In this document: positions 34,886 to 43,957 of the stretch, one piece after another | Layout of the letters: each line of letters opens with the position of its first letter | Position numbering within the stretch: the first letter of the stretch is position 1 | Source of the DNA: Sporosarcina luteola | GTDB lineage: Bacteria; Bacillota; Bacilli; Bacillales_A; Planococcaceae | NCBI GenBank assembly: GCA_014204635.1 | Contig: JACHLS010000004.1 | Coordinates: forward strand, 124,001 to 188,000 | Length of the DNA: 64,000 nt | Direction of reading: 5' to 3' | Made by a program: the position numbers and the translations under genes | The notes under the pieces: model-generated | Seen by the model: the letters and a program-made list of their open reading frames with translations, nothing else | Told to the model about the DNA's origin: nothing | The model's database searches: none

Positions 34886-37042
34886 ATGACCGTGGCCACC
34901 ACCCTATTTGCCTTGGACATCGGAACTCGCTCTGTCGTCGGCCTCATTTTACATGAGGAGGACGGCATCTACCATGTAGCTGATCTCGTCTCCGTTGAAC
35001 ATAAAGAACGATCCATGATTGATGGACAAATACATAATATCTTAAGTGTCGCCAAAGTAATTTCAGAAATCAAAGCAGATCTTGAATTGCGGCACGGACC
35101 TTTGAAACGTGTCAGCGTCGCCGCAGCGGGACGAGCCTTGAAAACAGCAGAGGGCTCGATGGAAATCAATACGTCCGAGCACGCGATCATGTCATTGGAA
35201 GACGTGAATCGGCTAGAGCTCGGGGCCGTCCAGCAAGCTCAGCAAACACTGTTATTGTCAGATTCCATGCCAACGGATGACTATTATTATTGTGTTGGCT
35301 ATTCCGTCCTTCGCTACAAATTGGATGGCGAAGAGATTGGCAGTTTGATCGACCAGGCCGGACAAGCTGCCGGTGTAGAAGTCATCGCGACGTTTCTGCC
35401 GCGCGTTGTCGTTGAGTCTCTCCTGTCTGCCTTGAAGAGAGCTGAACTGGAGATGGAAGCACTGACTTTGGAACCGATTGCCGCCATTAATGTCCTGATT
35501 CCCCCTTCCATGAGAAGATTAAATGTAGCACTTGTCGATATCGGGGCGGGAACGTCAGATATAGCGATCACAAGTGAAAATACTGTGACAGCATACGGGA
35601 TGGTACCGATTGCAGGAGATGAAATAACTGAGGCGCTCAGCAATCACTATTTGCTTGACTTTCCTGTTGCAGAGTTGACAAAAAGAGAGTTGGCGGAAGA
35701 GGAAGTGACCATAACCGATATTTTAGGTTTTGAACAACAGGTGCCCTCTTCGGAAGTCATCTCGATCTTACAACCAGCGACGGAACGGCTCGCTCAAAGC
35801 ATTTCAGAAGAAATCCAACGGTTGAATAATGGAAAATCTCCACAAGCCGTCATGGTGGTCGGGGGTGGCAGCCTGACGCCTCGCTTGCCGGAAGAGCTAA
35901 GCCGCTGTTTGGATCTGCCTTTGAACCGGGTTGGCATTAGAGGGCTGGATGCCTTAACAGGTGTCACCTTTTCTGAAGAAATTGTGTCATCCCCAGCCTT
36001 GGTCACACCCATCGGCATTGCCATCGCAGCAAGAAGAGCGCCGATTCATTACATGTCTGTCACTGTAAATGACAAGACCATCCGACTATTCGAACTGAAG
36101 GAAATGACAGTCGGTGACGCACTTCTTGCCGCAAAAATTAAGCCCGGGGAGCTCTATGGCAAGCCTGGGCTTGGCATGTCCGTCACTGTAAACAGCCAGA
36201 CGGTTTTTATACCTGGAGAACATGGCACACCGTCGATATTGCTTGTAAATGGCAAACCAGCCAGCACAAAAGATCTGCTATCGAATGGGGACCAGATCCA
36301 ATTGAAGCGTGGAGAAAACGGGGCGGATGCCTTTGCCGCAATTGGCGATTTAGTTGGGGATATTCCTCCGAAACGAGTGACTTTCAACGGCAAAGACAGA
36401 ACTGTCTCACCAATTATTTTATGTAACGGCAAAGAGGCCAGTCTGGAAACGGCTCTCCATGACAGGGATGAAATTACGGTGATCCAAAAGGAAACACTCA
36501 AGGATTTGATCGATGTATGGGGTGAGGTGCCAGCATCCAACCAACAGCCTTTTAAATTGTTAGTCAATCAAAAGAGCATTCAAACCAAATATTCTTTGAA
36601 GACATCCTATCTTGTAGGCGGGAGGCCCGTCTCCGAGTCCTATACGATTAAAAATGGCGACTCGATACGAACGGAGCAGCCGAAACTTCCTACAATCGAA
36701 CAAATGGCACAAGAGGCAGGAGTTCAACTTCATGACCACGCCACGGTCGAATTTAACGGAAAACGGGTGAACATTCGAAAAAAGCGGTACTCCGTCCGGG
36801 TAAACGACGAGTTTGTCGACGAGTCAGCAAACCTTACACCAGGAGATACAATCGAATTTACCTCCGCCAACAACACGCCGATTGTATTTAGTGATGTCTT
36901 TGCCTTTGTAGAATATGATCTGCCGACTAACGGACAGACTCATTATCAATTGATGCGGAACGGAGAGCCAATCGGTTTCTATGATCCGGTTTTTAGCGGA
37001 GATATACTGGAAATACGTTTTTCAGACAAGCTGAACAGTTAG
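34886..37042 (+). CDS. FtsA/PilM-like actin-fold protein with beta-rich C-terminal repeats
   Basis: A 718-residue protein of unknown role. Residues 1-385 are an FtsA/PilM-type ATPase: phosphate-1 FALDIGTRSVVGL, phosphate-2 ALVDIGAGTSDIAI near 215, adenosine motif MVVGGGSLTPRL near 325. Residues about 390-718 are unlike FtsA and contain several beta-rich segments with a repeating pattern, VNGKPASTKDLLSNGDQIQL, CNGKEASLETALHDRDEITV, VNDEFVDESANLTPGDTIEF, that recalls beta-grasp folds. No membrane-targeting amphipathic helix of FtsA is seen at the C terminus. Start ATG 34886 (AAAGAAAGGA) or GTG 34892. Often annotated as a cell-division or pilus protein, without proof. Confidence 0.8.
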   Translation: MTVATTLFALDIGTRSVVGLILHEEDGIYHVADLVSVEHKERSMIDGQIHNILSVAKVISEIKADLELRHGPLKRVSVAAAGRALKTAEGSMEINTSEHAIMSLEDVNRLELGAVQQAQQTLLLSDSMPTDDYYYCVGYSVLRYKLDGEEIGSLIDQAGQAAGVEVIATFLPRVVVESLLSALKRAELEMEALTLEPIAAINVLIPPSMRRLNVALVDIGAGTSDIAITSENTVTAYGMVPIAGDEITEALSNHYLLDFPVAELTKRELAEEEVTITDILGFEQQVPSSEVISILQPATERLAQSISEEIQRLNNGKSPQAVMVVGGGSLTPRLPEELSRCLDLPLNRVGIRGLDALTGVTFSEEIVSSPALVTPIGIAIAARRAPIHYMSVTVNDKTIRLFELKEMTVGDALLAAKIKPGELYGKPGLGMSVTVNSQTVFIPGEHGTPSILLVNGKPASTKDLLSNGDQIQLKRGENGADAFAAIGDLVGDIPPKRVTFNGKDRTVSPIILCNGKEASLETALHDRDEITVIQKETLKDLIDVWGEVPASNQQPFKLLVNQKSIQTKYSLKTSYLVGGRPVSESYTIKNGDSIRTEQPKLPTIEQMAQEAGVQLHDHATVEFNGKRVNIRKKRYSVRVNDEFVDESANLTPGDTIEFTSANNTPIVFSDVFAFVEYDLPTNGQTHYQLMRNGEPIGFYDPVFSGDILEIRFSDKLNS

Positions 37043-37071
37043 TATTGAATATGGGAAGCATGAAAATAAAA

Positions 37072-37104
37072 AAGGGCCGGCACCCAATTTGGGTTGCCGG
37101 CCTT
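37072..37104. terminator. Bidirectional terminator, FtsA-like gene / ytxH
   Basis: AAGGGCCGGCACCCA pairs with TGGGTTGCCGGCCTT; flanked by A and T runs. Confidence 0.92.
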
Positions 37105-37108
37105 CAAT

Positions 37109-37756
37109 TTACTTATCTTTTTCGACAGAAATATGATTTTGGTTTGTCACCTTATCTTTTCCGAAGTTCTCACTATTGTCATACACAACATCACTATTAC
37201 CTGTTGTGTTGCTTTCTGCCGCATCTTTATTATTTTCTGTCTTGTTGTCCATGTAATCCATCGCTTCTTCACCTTCGGAGGAAGCCGTGCCATCATCCAT
37301 TGGAATCGTCGTTTTATTCGCCATTGATTTCACTTTGTCGACCAACTGACCAGATTGTTCCTGAATTGTTTTTGTCAACCCGTCTGTTTTATCCTTCGCT
37401 GCCGCGGTAAGTTCCGTCGCTTTATCCTTCGCAACCGAAGTCAGTTCAATACTCTTGTTTTTCAATTGTGTTGCCTGTTCGGAAAAATCTTCCCGCATTT
37501 CCTGCCCGGATTTAGGAGCGAGGAACAATGCAGCCGCAGCCCCAATCACGCCTCCTACTAGTGCGCCAAGAAGAAAACTTCCAGCACTAGAACTCTCTTC
37601 CTCCTTATAAAAATCATCTGTGTTAGTGAAATGCGAGTAGTTCACAGGTAAGTTGGATGGTTCTCCGAATGTGTTCTTGTATTGTTTATCACCATAATAC
37701 TGATGCTGGAATGCAGAATCACCGTAGTTCGGTTTTGAGTTGTTGTAATCCGTCAA
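37109..37756 (-). CDS. ytxH: YtxH-domain general stress protein
   Basis: A 215-residue stress protein. The YtxH domain (residues about 60-95) has the membrane segment SFLLGALVGGVIGAAAALFLAPKSGQEMR; the rest is hydrophilic, with repeats of KDKATELTAAAKDK-like helical words and an Asn/Glu/Ser-rich tail. TTG at 37756 is about 8 bases from GAGGAGG, while the in-frame TTG at 37762 is too close. Downstream of ytxG, as in the SigB-controlled ytxGHJ operon of B. subtilis. Confidence 0.88.
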   Translation of the reverse strand: MTDYNNSKPNYGDSAFQHQYYGDKQYKNTFGEPSNLPVNYSHFTNTDDFYKEEESSSAGSFLLGALVGGVIGAAAALFLAPKSGQEMREDFSEQATQLKNKSIELTSVAKDKATELTAAAKDKTDGLTKTIQEQSGQLVDKVKSMANKTTIPMDDGTASSEGEEAMDYMDNKTENNKDAAESNTTGNSDVVYDNSENFGKDKVTNQNHISVEKDK

Positions 37757-37790
37757 TTTCAATTCCTCCTCTAGTAGTTTTATTGTTGTT

Positions 37791-38282
37791 TCATTGGAAG
37801 CGATCTGATGGGCTCGGCAGTTTTTTCTGTCCTGTATCCGCCTTATAAACTGTCCAACCCTTAGAAGTATTGGCTTTCATGTCCTTCACCTTGTCGAAAA
37901 TCCCTAGTACCACATGGCTCCATTGGACGACTTGAGCAACTTTGTCGCTATTTCGCTCGGCTTCAACAGTAATTGACTCCGTTACCCGCCGCACTGAACT
38001 GTTTAATCCGCTGACCGACTCGCCGACTCCTTTTACGGCATCGACAACAGAATTCAACTTCTGCGACTTCTCCTGGATGTCTTCCGCGAGGGCATTCGTC
38101 TTATGCAACAGCTCCGTCGTCTCCGTTGTTATTCCTTCTAGTTGAGTCTTCAGCCCGTCCAATGTCTCGAAAACACTTCGCAAAGTGGTTTTTAATGACC
38201 CTAATGTCATTGCAAGGCTCACACATAATATTAAAAACGCCACAGCAGCGACAATCGCCGCCAGGTACAACAAAATCACCAA
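37791..38282 (-). CDS. ytxG: YtxG-like DUF948 membrane protein
   Basis: A 163-residue protein with one N-terminal membrane segment (about residues 2-27) and a long coiled-coil-like cytoplasmic part (DUF948) rich in TELLHKTNALAEDIQEKSQK-type heptads. TTG at 38282 is 7 bases from GAAGGAGG; the in-frame ATG at 38306 would start essentially at the promoter. First gene of the stress operon with ytxH. Function unknown; general stress response is inferred from the promoter and from B. subtilis. Confidence 0.85.
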   Translation of the reverse strand: MVILLYLAAIVAAVAFLILCVSLAMTLGSLKTTLRSVFETLDGLKTQLEGITTETTELLHKTNALAEDIQEKSQKLNSVVDAVKGVGESVSGLNSSVRRVTESITVEAERNSDKVAQVVQWSHVVLGIFDKVKDMKANTSKGWTVYKADTGQKKLPSPSDRFQ

Positions 38283-38315
38283 AACGCTTCCTCCTTCTAC
38301 ATACATAAGTAATTT

Positions 38316-38341
38316 CTACCCTTTTATGAATTAAAATAAAC
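38316..38341 (-). promoter_or_regulatory. SigB-type promoter of ytxGH
   Basis: On the minus strand GTTTAT (38336-38341), 14-base spacer, GGGTAG (38316-38321); the SigB consensus is GTTTAA-N12-15-GGGTAT. Confidence 0.7.
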
Positions 38342-38566
38342 GCCAAGCCTACATACCCTTTTCGACATTTTTCCTGAATTCCCTTTAAAAAAGTAGATTA
38401 TAATTTATTATTTCCAATACAGACAGATTAGACAAGAAAAACGGCTTGCTTTCGAAAAAAGTACAAAATATCAAACAATAATCAACCCCAATTACTGAAA
38501 CATTGGCTGATTTTTATTGCCCTTAGATTTGTTAACCTGAGTAAAGAGAATAAGATTAAACAATTG
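38342..38566. other. AT-rich spacer between ytxG and murC
   Basis: About 225 bases without a supportable gene. It may hold upstream elements of ytxG, but I see no clear motif besides a lone GGGTAT without a -35 partner. Confidence 0.4.
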
Positions 38567-38604
38567 AAAAAAGGGTAGGAAACCCAATGGATTCCCACCC
38601 TTTT
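38567..38604 (-). terminator. murC terminator
   Basis: AAAAGGGTAGGAA / TTCCCACCCTTTT hairpin with flanking A/T runs. Confidence 0.85.
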
Positions 38605-38632
38605 CAAATGGATGAAGCCTGGTTCAAGAAAC

Positions 38633-39949
38633 TCAAGCCGTTTCCCCTTGTTCAATCAATCGTTTAAAGGCATTCATATACTGTTGGATATCGTCTCCTG
38701 CTCCCATGAACAAGTAAACCGCATTTCCGTGCTCTTCCAGCTCTGCTATCCGCTCTTGTTTCAGGTGTTTGGCCCCTGGCACCCGTTTGATCAGGTCATC
38801 AATCGTCAATGTACCGCTCTTTTCACGGGCAGAACCAAAAATATCACATAAATAGACAGAATCAGCATGAGAAAGACTGGCAGCGAAGGAATCAAGCAAT
38901 GCGGCTGTCCTTGTAAATGTATGCGGCTGAAAAATGGCGACTATTTCACGATCCGGGTATTTTTGTTGAGCCGATTGCAAAGTCGCTTTAATTTCCGTCG
39001 GATGATGGGCATAATCATCTACGATTGTTTTCCCGTCATGTTCCGTGATAGTAAAACGTCTTTTTACCCCGCCAAAAGTGCTTAGCCGGTCCTTGATAAT
39101 ATCGACTGGCACCCCTTCATAATGACATAGAGCAATAACACCTAAGGCATTCAATATCGCATGGTCGCCCGCTGAAGGTATAGAAAACGAATTGAAATAT
39201 TCGTTTCTGACATACACATCAAATGAAGAGCCTGATGCTGTCTTCACTACATGTTTCGCAAAGAAATCGTTCGACTCATCAAATCCATAAAACACCACAG
39301 GGACATTCGCCTTTATCTGCTGTAAATGATGATCATCCCCGCATGCAACAATGGCTTTTTTCACTTGCATCGCCATCTGATTGAACGCTTCCATGACATC
39401 TTCAAGATCTTTAAAATAATCAGGATGATCAAAATCAATATTTGTCATAATCGCATAGTCCGGTTTATACGCCAAAAAATGTCGACGGTACTCACACGCT
39501 TCCAATACGAAGAATTTACTGTCTTTCACGCCTTTCCCCGTTCCATCCCCGATTAGATAGGATGTCGGCGTAAAGCCGGATAACACATAAGACAATAAAC
39601 CAGTCGTCGATGTTTTACCATGCGAGCCAGTAACCGCGATGGAAGTGAATTGTTCCATATAATGCCCTAAGAAATCGTGATACCGAATGACATCCAAGCC
39701 AAGTTCTTTCGCTCTCACTAATTCAGGATGCGTATCCGAAAATGCATTCCCGGCAATTACAGTTAGACCTGGCACAATATTATCCACATCAAACGGTAAA
39801 ATTTTTATTTTTCTTTCCACTAAAGGTTCTTCTGTAAAGATATATTTCTCCACATCAGATCCTTGAACTTCATTCATAGAATCGTGGAGGATTTGGGCTA
39901 ACGAGCTCATCCCCGATCCTTTAATTCCGGTAAAATGAAACACTGTCAT
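38633..39949 (-). CDS. murC: UDP-N-acetylmuramate--L-alanine ligase
   Basis: Adds L-Ala to UDP-MurNAc, the first amino acid of the peptidoglycan stem. A 438-residue Mur ligase: N-terminal UDP-binding [18 protein letters not shown]-binding [13 protein letters not shown] near residue 105, and [10 protein letters not shown] near 305. GGGAGG lies 8 bases before ATG 39949; the longer frame is rejected. Located between sftA and ytxGH, as in B. subtilis. Confidence 0.97.
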   Translation of the reverse strand: MTVFHFTGIKGSGMSSLAQILHDSMNEVQGSDVEKYIFTEEPLVERKIKILPFDVDNIVPGLTVIAGNAFSDTHPELVRAKELGLDVIRYHDFLGHYMEQFTSIAVTGSHGKTSTTGLLSYVLSGFTPTSYLIGDGTGKGVKDSKFFVLEACEYRRHFLAYKPDYAIMTNIDFDHPDYFKDLEDVMEAFNQMAMQVKKAIVACGDDHHLQQIKANVPVVFYGFDESNDFFAKHVVKTASGSSFDVYVRNEYFNSFSIPSAGDHAILNALGVIALCHYEGVPVDIIKDRLSTFGGVKRRFTITEHDGKTIVDDYAHHPTEIKATLQSAQQKYPDREIVAIFQPHTFTRTAALLDSFAASLSHADSVYLCDIFGSAREKSGTLTIDDLIKRVPGAKHLKQERIAELEEHGNAVYLFMGAGDDIQQYMNAFKRLIEQGETA

Positions 39950-40073
39950 ATTGCAACCTCCCGGGATCATCACTGCTCCCACATTCATCTTCTTGGAAAT
40001 CCTTCGATTTTCCTCTGCTTTTCATTCCCCATTATACCACGAATGAATCTGCATTTATTTTATATCCATGTAA

Positions 40074-43000
40074 TTAGTTTTGCTCGAACCGATTGAGATA
40101 CTGTTCAAAGTCCTGTTGTGTCAAATACACATCCCTCGGTTTACTTCCTTTTTGTTCCGAGATAAAAGAGAGTTTCTCCATTTTATCCATCAGCTTAGCC
40201 GCTCGGTTGTAGCCGATGCCAAAGTTGCGTTGCAGCAGGGATGTAGAGGCGCTTCCATGTTCTATGATGAACTTGCAAGCCTCTTCAAAAAGGGGATCCG
40301 TTTCCTCCTCTTCGATGGAATTGGCCAACAAATCTTCCTGCCCAAATAAATAATTGGGTTTTGCTTCATTTTGAACGTGTTCTATTATACGTTCAATTTC
40401 TTCATCCGTGACAAATGTCCCTTGTAAACGAATGGAAGAGGATTGGCCGTTCCCTAAGTAAAGCATATCCCCTTTGCCAAGCAGACGTTCCGCACCCGGA
40501 GAATCAATAATCGTTCTGGAGTCCACTTGTGACGAGACCGAAAAAGCGATGCGCGTCGGTACATTTGCTTTAATTGTACCCGTAATGACATCGACGGATG
40601 GGCGCTGCGTCGCAATAATTAAATGAATGCCGCATGCCCTTGCCTTCTGTGTAATACGGCTAATAGAAACTTCCACATCCGCCGGGGCTGTCATCATAAG
40701 ATCTGCCAGCTCATCTATCACAATGAGCAAATACGGCATTTTTAACGAGAATTGGCGGCTGGCAGTGACCATTTCATTGTATCGCTCGATATTTCTAGCG
40801 CCAGCATGCGCAAAGAGTTCATAGCGTCTTTCCATTTCGTCTACTGCCCATTTCAACGCGGCAGTCGCCGCTTTGACATCAGTAATAACAGGACTGAGTA
40901 AATGCGGGACACCGTTATACGGAGCAAGCTCTACCATCTTCGGATCGATCAAGAGAAGTTTCACATCCGTAGGAGCAGCTTTATACAGCAAACTCGTCAA
41001 TATAGAGTTAATGCAGACCGATTTTCCTGATCCTGTCGCGCCAGCTATCATTCCGTGCGGCATTTTACGCAGATCTAACGTAACCGGTTCCCCGGTTAAA
41101 CTTAATCCAAGCACAGCTTCAAGCGGAGACATCGATTGCCGGAAACGTTCTGACTGGATGACTTCTGAGATCCGGACGGCTCGTGTCCGTCGATTCGGAA
41201 TCTCAATGCCAATTGAACTCGTTCCTGGAATCGGCGCTTGTATACGTATATCTTCCGCTGCCAAAGCAAGCTTTAGATCATCCGTCAAATTCCGGATTTT
41301 GCTTACTTTCGTTCCGTGGCCTACTGTCAATTCAAATCGTGTCACGGTCGGTCCTTGCACAGCTTCTATAACGTTTGCTTGGATGGAGAAATACGATAGG
41401 GCTTCCTCCAGTTTAACCGATTGGGTTTCCAACCATTCAACATCTTCAATATGCTCTTCAGGTTGGACTAAAAGTTCCAACGAAGGGAAGGCATAGTAAG
41501 GTTCCTCTTCTTCGAAAGATTGTTCAACGGTTTCATCCACCGTTTCAGTTGTGCTGGCAACGGTTTGAGGTTGTTGTACGATTCTCTCAGCACTTCTATC
41601 TATTTTCATTTTGTCAGATTTCAACATAAGCACATTGAAAGGAACAACCTTCTCACGCTCCTGCGGTTGTTCAATGGCGGTTTCCTCCTTGCCAACGTGC
41701 ACTGTCCCATCTTCCGGCAATTCCTCTGCCGGCTCTGTCGCGCTCTGGACAATCCTTGCTTCCTCTTGCTGCGAAAACTGCGGTGCATTTTCCAATGTAT
41801 CTTCGAATTCAAGTCTTTCTGGCATTTCATTCACCGGAGTTGTCTCATCCTGGACATTCAATGCTTCCTGTTGCTCCGATAACTCCGAGACACTCATCGA
41901 TGTATCTTCATCTTCGGACTCTTCCCGAATTTTATTCGCCAGCTCTTCTTGGCCATCCATTATGACCGTTTCCTGCGAAAACTCCGATGCATCATGCGCT
42001 AAATCTTCATATGCAATTCTGTCGGATAGATCATGTACCGGCTCTAAATCTTGCTGGTCATCCATTGCCTTCCACTCTGGCAGAGATTCCATATCAGCTT
42101 CTGCCTTGTCTTCAAAACCTGTTTTCTCCAGTAATTCATTCACGGGCTCGAACTCTTCCTGTACGTCCATTGTCTTCGTCTCTAACGAAAACTCAGGTGC
42201 CGCTTCATACGTATCAACAGGTTCTTCCGGCATTTCACGCACCGGCTGCGGCTCTTCCTGGACATCCATCGCCATTTCCTCGACTGAATGTTCCGAGTCT
42301 GCTTCTGCCGTTTCTTCACAAAGTGGCCTTTCTGGCAGTTCGTCTAACAACTTCTGCTCTGCTTGGACGCTTTCTATCGCTTCCAGACGCAGTTCCTGTT
42401 TGGTTGGTTCTTCTTCTTGTGATTGAAGAACTTTTCCCAGTCCATCTCGCTCGATGCTCTCTACTGGCACAGGGGCATCTTCAATCCCTAATGCCGGCAA
42501 TTCACTGTCATTCCTTGACGGAGCCTTGGAATCAGCCCAATTATGTACTTCCGTTAGACCGGATTGGCTTTTCGGAGGCGGCAATTGTTCCTCGTTTAAA
42601 ACGGTTTTTTCAGGTTTCCGGAAACCGTACACCGGAGAAGGAACTTCGGTAGGTGTAAACGGTCTATTTCGCGTCGGTTTACTCGGCTGCTTCTTCTCTA
42701 TTTTTGCTTCCGAAGGTGCCTCAAGGGTCGCTCCAGTCATCCTGAAATTATTCTTATCCAACCGACGTTCCGTCTCTGTCCGATGTATCGTCACGCTCTC
42801 ATTCCGGCCTGGCCAACGTTCGTTTTTATAAAGAGGTACAGGTTCAAAATCATCCTCCAGCATTTCTAGAGGTGGTGTTGATAGATTCGATCGGCCATCG
42901 TCTCCCTCTTCATCCCAGCCATAAATTTCAGCATCCGTAATAATCGGGAATCGAAAGGAGGGCGGATGTTTTGGCTTGCTATCGTTCTCATGTTCTTCCT

Positions 43001-43115
43001 GCTCTGTGTCTGTTACTTGTTCGTATTCATATTCATAATCTGCTTCCGTGTCGTTTTCATACTCCACATCTGATTTGACAAATCGATTCAAAACTCTTTT
43101 AAACCAAGTCAACAT
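40074..43115 (-). CDS. sftA: DNA translocase SftA (soluble FtsK/SpoIIIE family)
   Basis: ATP-driven DNA pump that clears chromosome termini from the closing septum. The C-terminal half has the RecA-like motor: Walker A AGATGSGKSVCIN, LLLIDPKMVELAPY, Walker B LLIVIDELADLM, then the winged-helix gamma domain (LLQRNFGIGYNRAAKLMDKM). There is no membrane segment, which distinguishes it from SpoIIIE. The N-terminal half is acidic and disordered and carries about six degenerate repeats of 33-36 residues (roughly 41682-42299) with the pattern MDVQEExEPVxEMPE. ATG at 43115 gives 1013 residues, longer than B. subtilis SftA by about 60. Confidence 0.94.
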   Translation of the reverse strand: MLTWFKRVLNRFVKSDVEYENDTEADYEYEYEQVTDTEQEEHENDSKPKHPPSFRFPIITDAEIYGWDEEGDDGRSNLSTPPLEMLEDDFEPVPLYKNERWPGRNESVTIHRTETERRLDKNNFRMTGATLEAPSEAKIEKKQPSKPTRNRPFTPTEVPSPVYGFRKPEKTVLNEEQLPPPKSQSGLTEVHNWADSKAPSRNDSELPALGIEDAPVPVESIERDGLGKVLQSQEEEPTKQELRLEAIESVQAEQKLLDELPERPLCEETAEADSEHSVEEMAMDVQEEPQPVREMPEEPVDTYEAAPEFSLETKTMDVQEEFEPVNELLEKTGFEDKAEADMESLPEWKAMDDQQDLEPVHDLSDRIAYEDLAHDASEFSQETVIMDGQEELANKIREESEDEDTSMSVSELSEQQEALNVQDETTPVNEMPERLEFEDTLENAPQFSQQEEARIVQSATEPAEELPEDGTVHVGKEETAIEQPQEREKVVPFNVLMLKSDKMKIDRSAERIVQQPQTVASTTETVDETVEQSFEEEEPYYAFPSLELLVQPEEHIEDVEWLETQSVKLEEALSYFSIQANVIEAVQGPTVTRFELTVGHGTKVSKIRNLTDDLKLALAAEDIRIQAPIPGTSSIGIEIPNRRTRAVRISEVIQSERFRQSMSPLEAVLGLSLTGEPVTLDLRKMPHGMIAGATGSGKSVCINSILTSLLYKAAPTDVKLLLIDPKMVELAPYNGVPHLLSPVITDVKAATAALKWAVDEMERRYELFAHAGARNIERYNEMVTASRQFSLKMPYLLIVIDELADLMMTAPADVEVSISRITQKARACGIHLIIATQRPSVDVITGTIKANVPTRIAFSVSSQVDSRTIIDSPGAERLLGKGDMLYLGNGQSSSIRLQGTFVTDEEIERIIEHVQNEAKPNYLFGQEDLLANSIEEEETDPLFEEACKFIIEHGSASTSLLQRNFGIGYNRAAKLMDKMEKLSFISEQKGSKPRDVYLTQQDFEQYLNRFEQN
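41682..42299 (-). repeat. Acidic degenerate repeat in the sftA coding sequence
   Basis: About six copies of a 33-36 residue unit. Representative words: AMDVQEEPQPVREMPE, TMDVQEEFEPVNELLE, AMDDQQDLEPVHDLSD, IMDGQEELANKIREE, ALNVQDETTPVNEMPE, RIVQSATEPAEELPE. Each is followed by a spacer ending near EFS or QFS. Copies are diverged at the DNA level. Confidence 0.75.
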
Positions 43116-43192
43116 TATCACTCTTTCCATGTCGATCATTCTATTTTAGCAGGTTCAACGTAGCTAAATCAAACCTATCCATAAAATGATAA

Positions 43193-43219
43193 AAACGTAC
43201 TGCATAAAACAGTACGTTT
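43193..43219 (-). terminator. Terminator after ytpR
   Basis: AAACGTACT / AGTACGTTT stem with T run on both strands. Confidence 0.88.
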
Positions 43220-43348
43220 CTTATGTGATAGATGATATAAATTGGAGGAGATGCGACTGGATTGCATAAGCAGGATTGTCCACCATCCGTCTACTGAATC
43301 GGCAGGTCGTCCGTCATGGATCCGATAGGTCCACTCCAGCAAATGTGC

Positions 43349-43957
43349 TCAAATATTAGTAAATGGTTCCCCTGGTATCGCAGTTTCGGATAGAACGAGG
43401 ATTCCTTTTGCTTCGGGCGCATTTGGCAAGCTTAATTCCTTTGCTGAACAAATCATACCAGATGAAGGAATACCACGTAATTCAGCATCTCGGATCACCA
43501 TGCCAGATGGCATCACTGCACCTACTTTTGCAACGACAACCTTTTGGCCTGCTTCTACATTCGGAGCTCCACAAACGATTTGCAGCGTATCATTGCCGAC
43601 GTCTACGGTACAAACACTTAGTTTATCCGCGTTCGGATGTTTTTCTTTTGTCACGACATGGCCCACAACAAATTTAGGAGAGAAATCCACATTGAATTCA
43701 ATTGCTACGTCATTCTTTTTCAAGGCTTCTCTCAATTCAGCAACTAATTTTTCCGTAACCTCCACTTGCCCATTCGCAGTGATGTCCACGTATTCTGATG
43801 CATTAAATAAATTCAAACCTGCCAGTTCGCCAGTCTCTGCATCCTTCAAATAAGTAACATCGTTCAAAGTGGTCGCTTCAATGCTATTCGGCTTTGACGC
43901 AATGAATTGTACGAGCAGTACATTGCCCACGCCTTCGGGATTGTAAAATGCGTTCAT
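43349..43957 (-). CDS. ytpR: YtpR-family tRNA-binding-domain protein
   Basis: A 202-residue protein whose C-terminal half (about 93-200) is the EMAPII/Arc1p-like OB fold seen in methionyl- and phenylalanyl-tRNA synthetases: VVGHVVTKEKHPNADKLSVCTVDVG, QIVCGAPNV, GMICSAKELSL. It stands alone without a synthetase body; the function is unknown, though RNA binding is likely. Its ATG overlaps the ytpQ stop by four bases, so the genes are translationally coupled. Confidence 0.9.
   Translation of the reverse strand: MNAFYNPEGVGNVLLVQFIASKPNSIEATTLNDVTYLKDAETGELAGLNLFNASEYVDITANGQVEVTEKLVAELREALKKNDVAIEFNVDFSPKFVVGHVVTKEKHPNADKLSVCTVDVGNDTLQIVCGAPNVEAGQKVVVAKVGAVMPSGMVIRDAELRGIPSSGMICSAKELSLPNAPEAKGILVLSETAIPGEPFTNI

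Noticed and set aside
38353-38358. Second GGGTAT box (SigB -10 like) upstream of ytxG
   Set aside because: No GTTTAA-like element at 12-16 bases upstream.
41611-42426. Ser-rich 271-codon frame antisense to sftA
   Set aside because: It is the shadow of the acidic repeat codons of SftA.
43225-43348. 25-codon plus-strand frame after GGAGGAG (ATG near 43251)
   Set aside because: The ribosome site touches the start codon, and the frame ends after 25 codons within the ytpR trailer.
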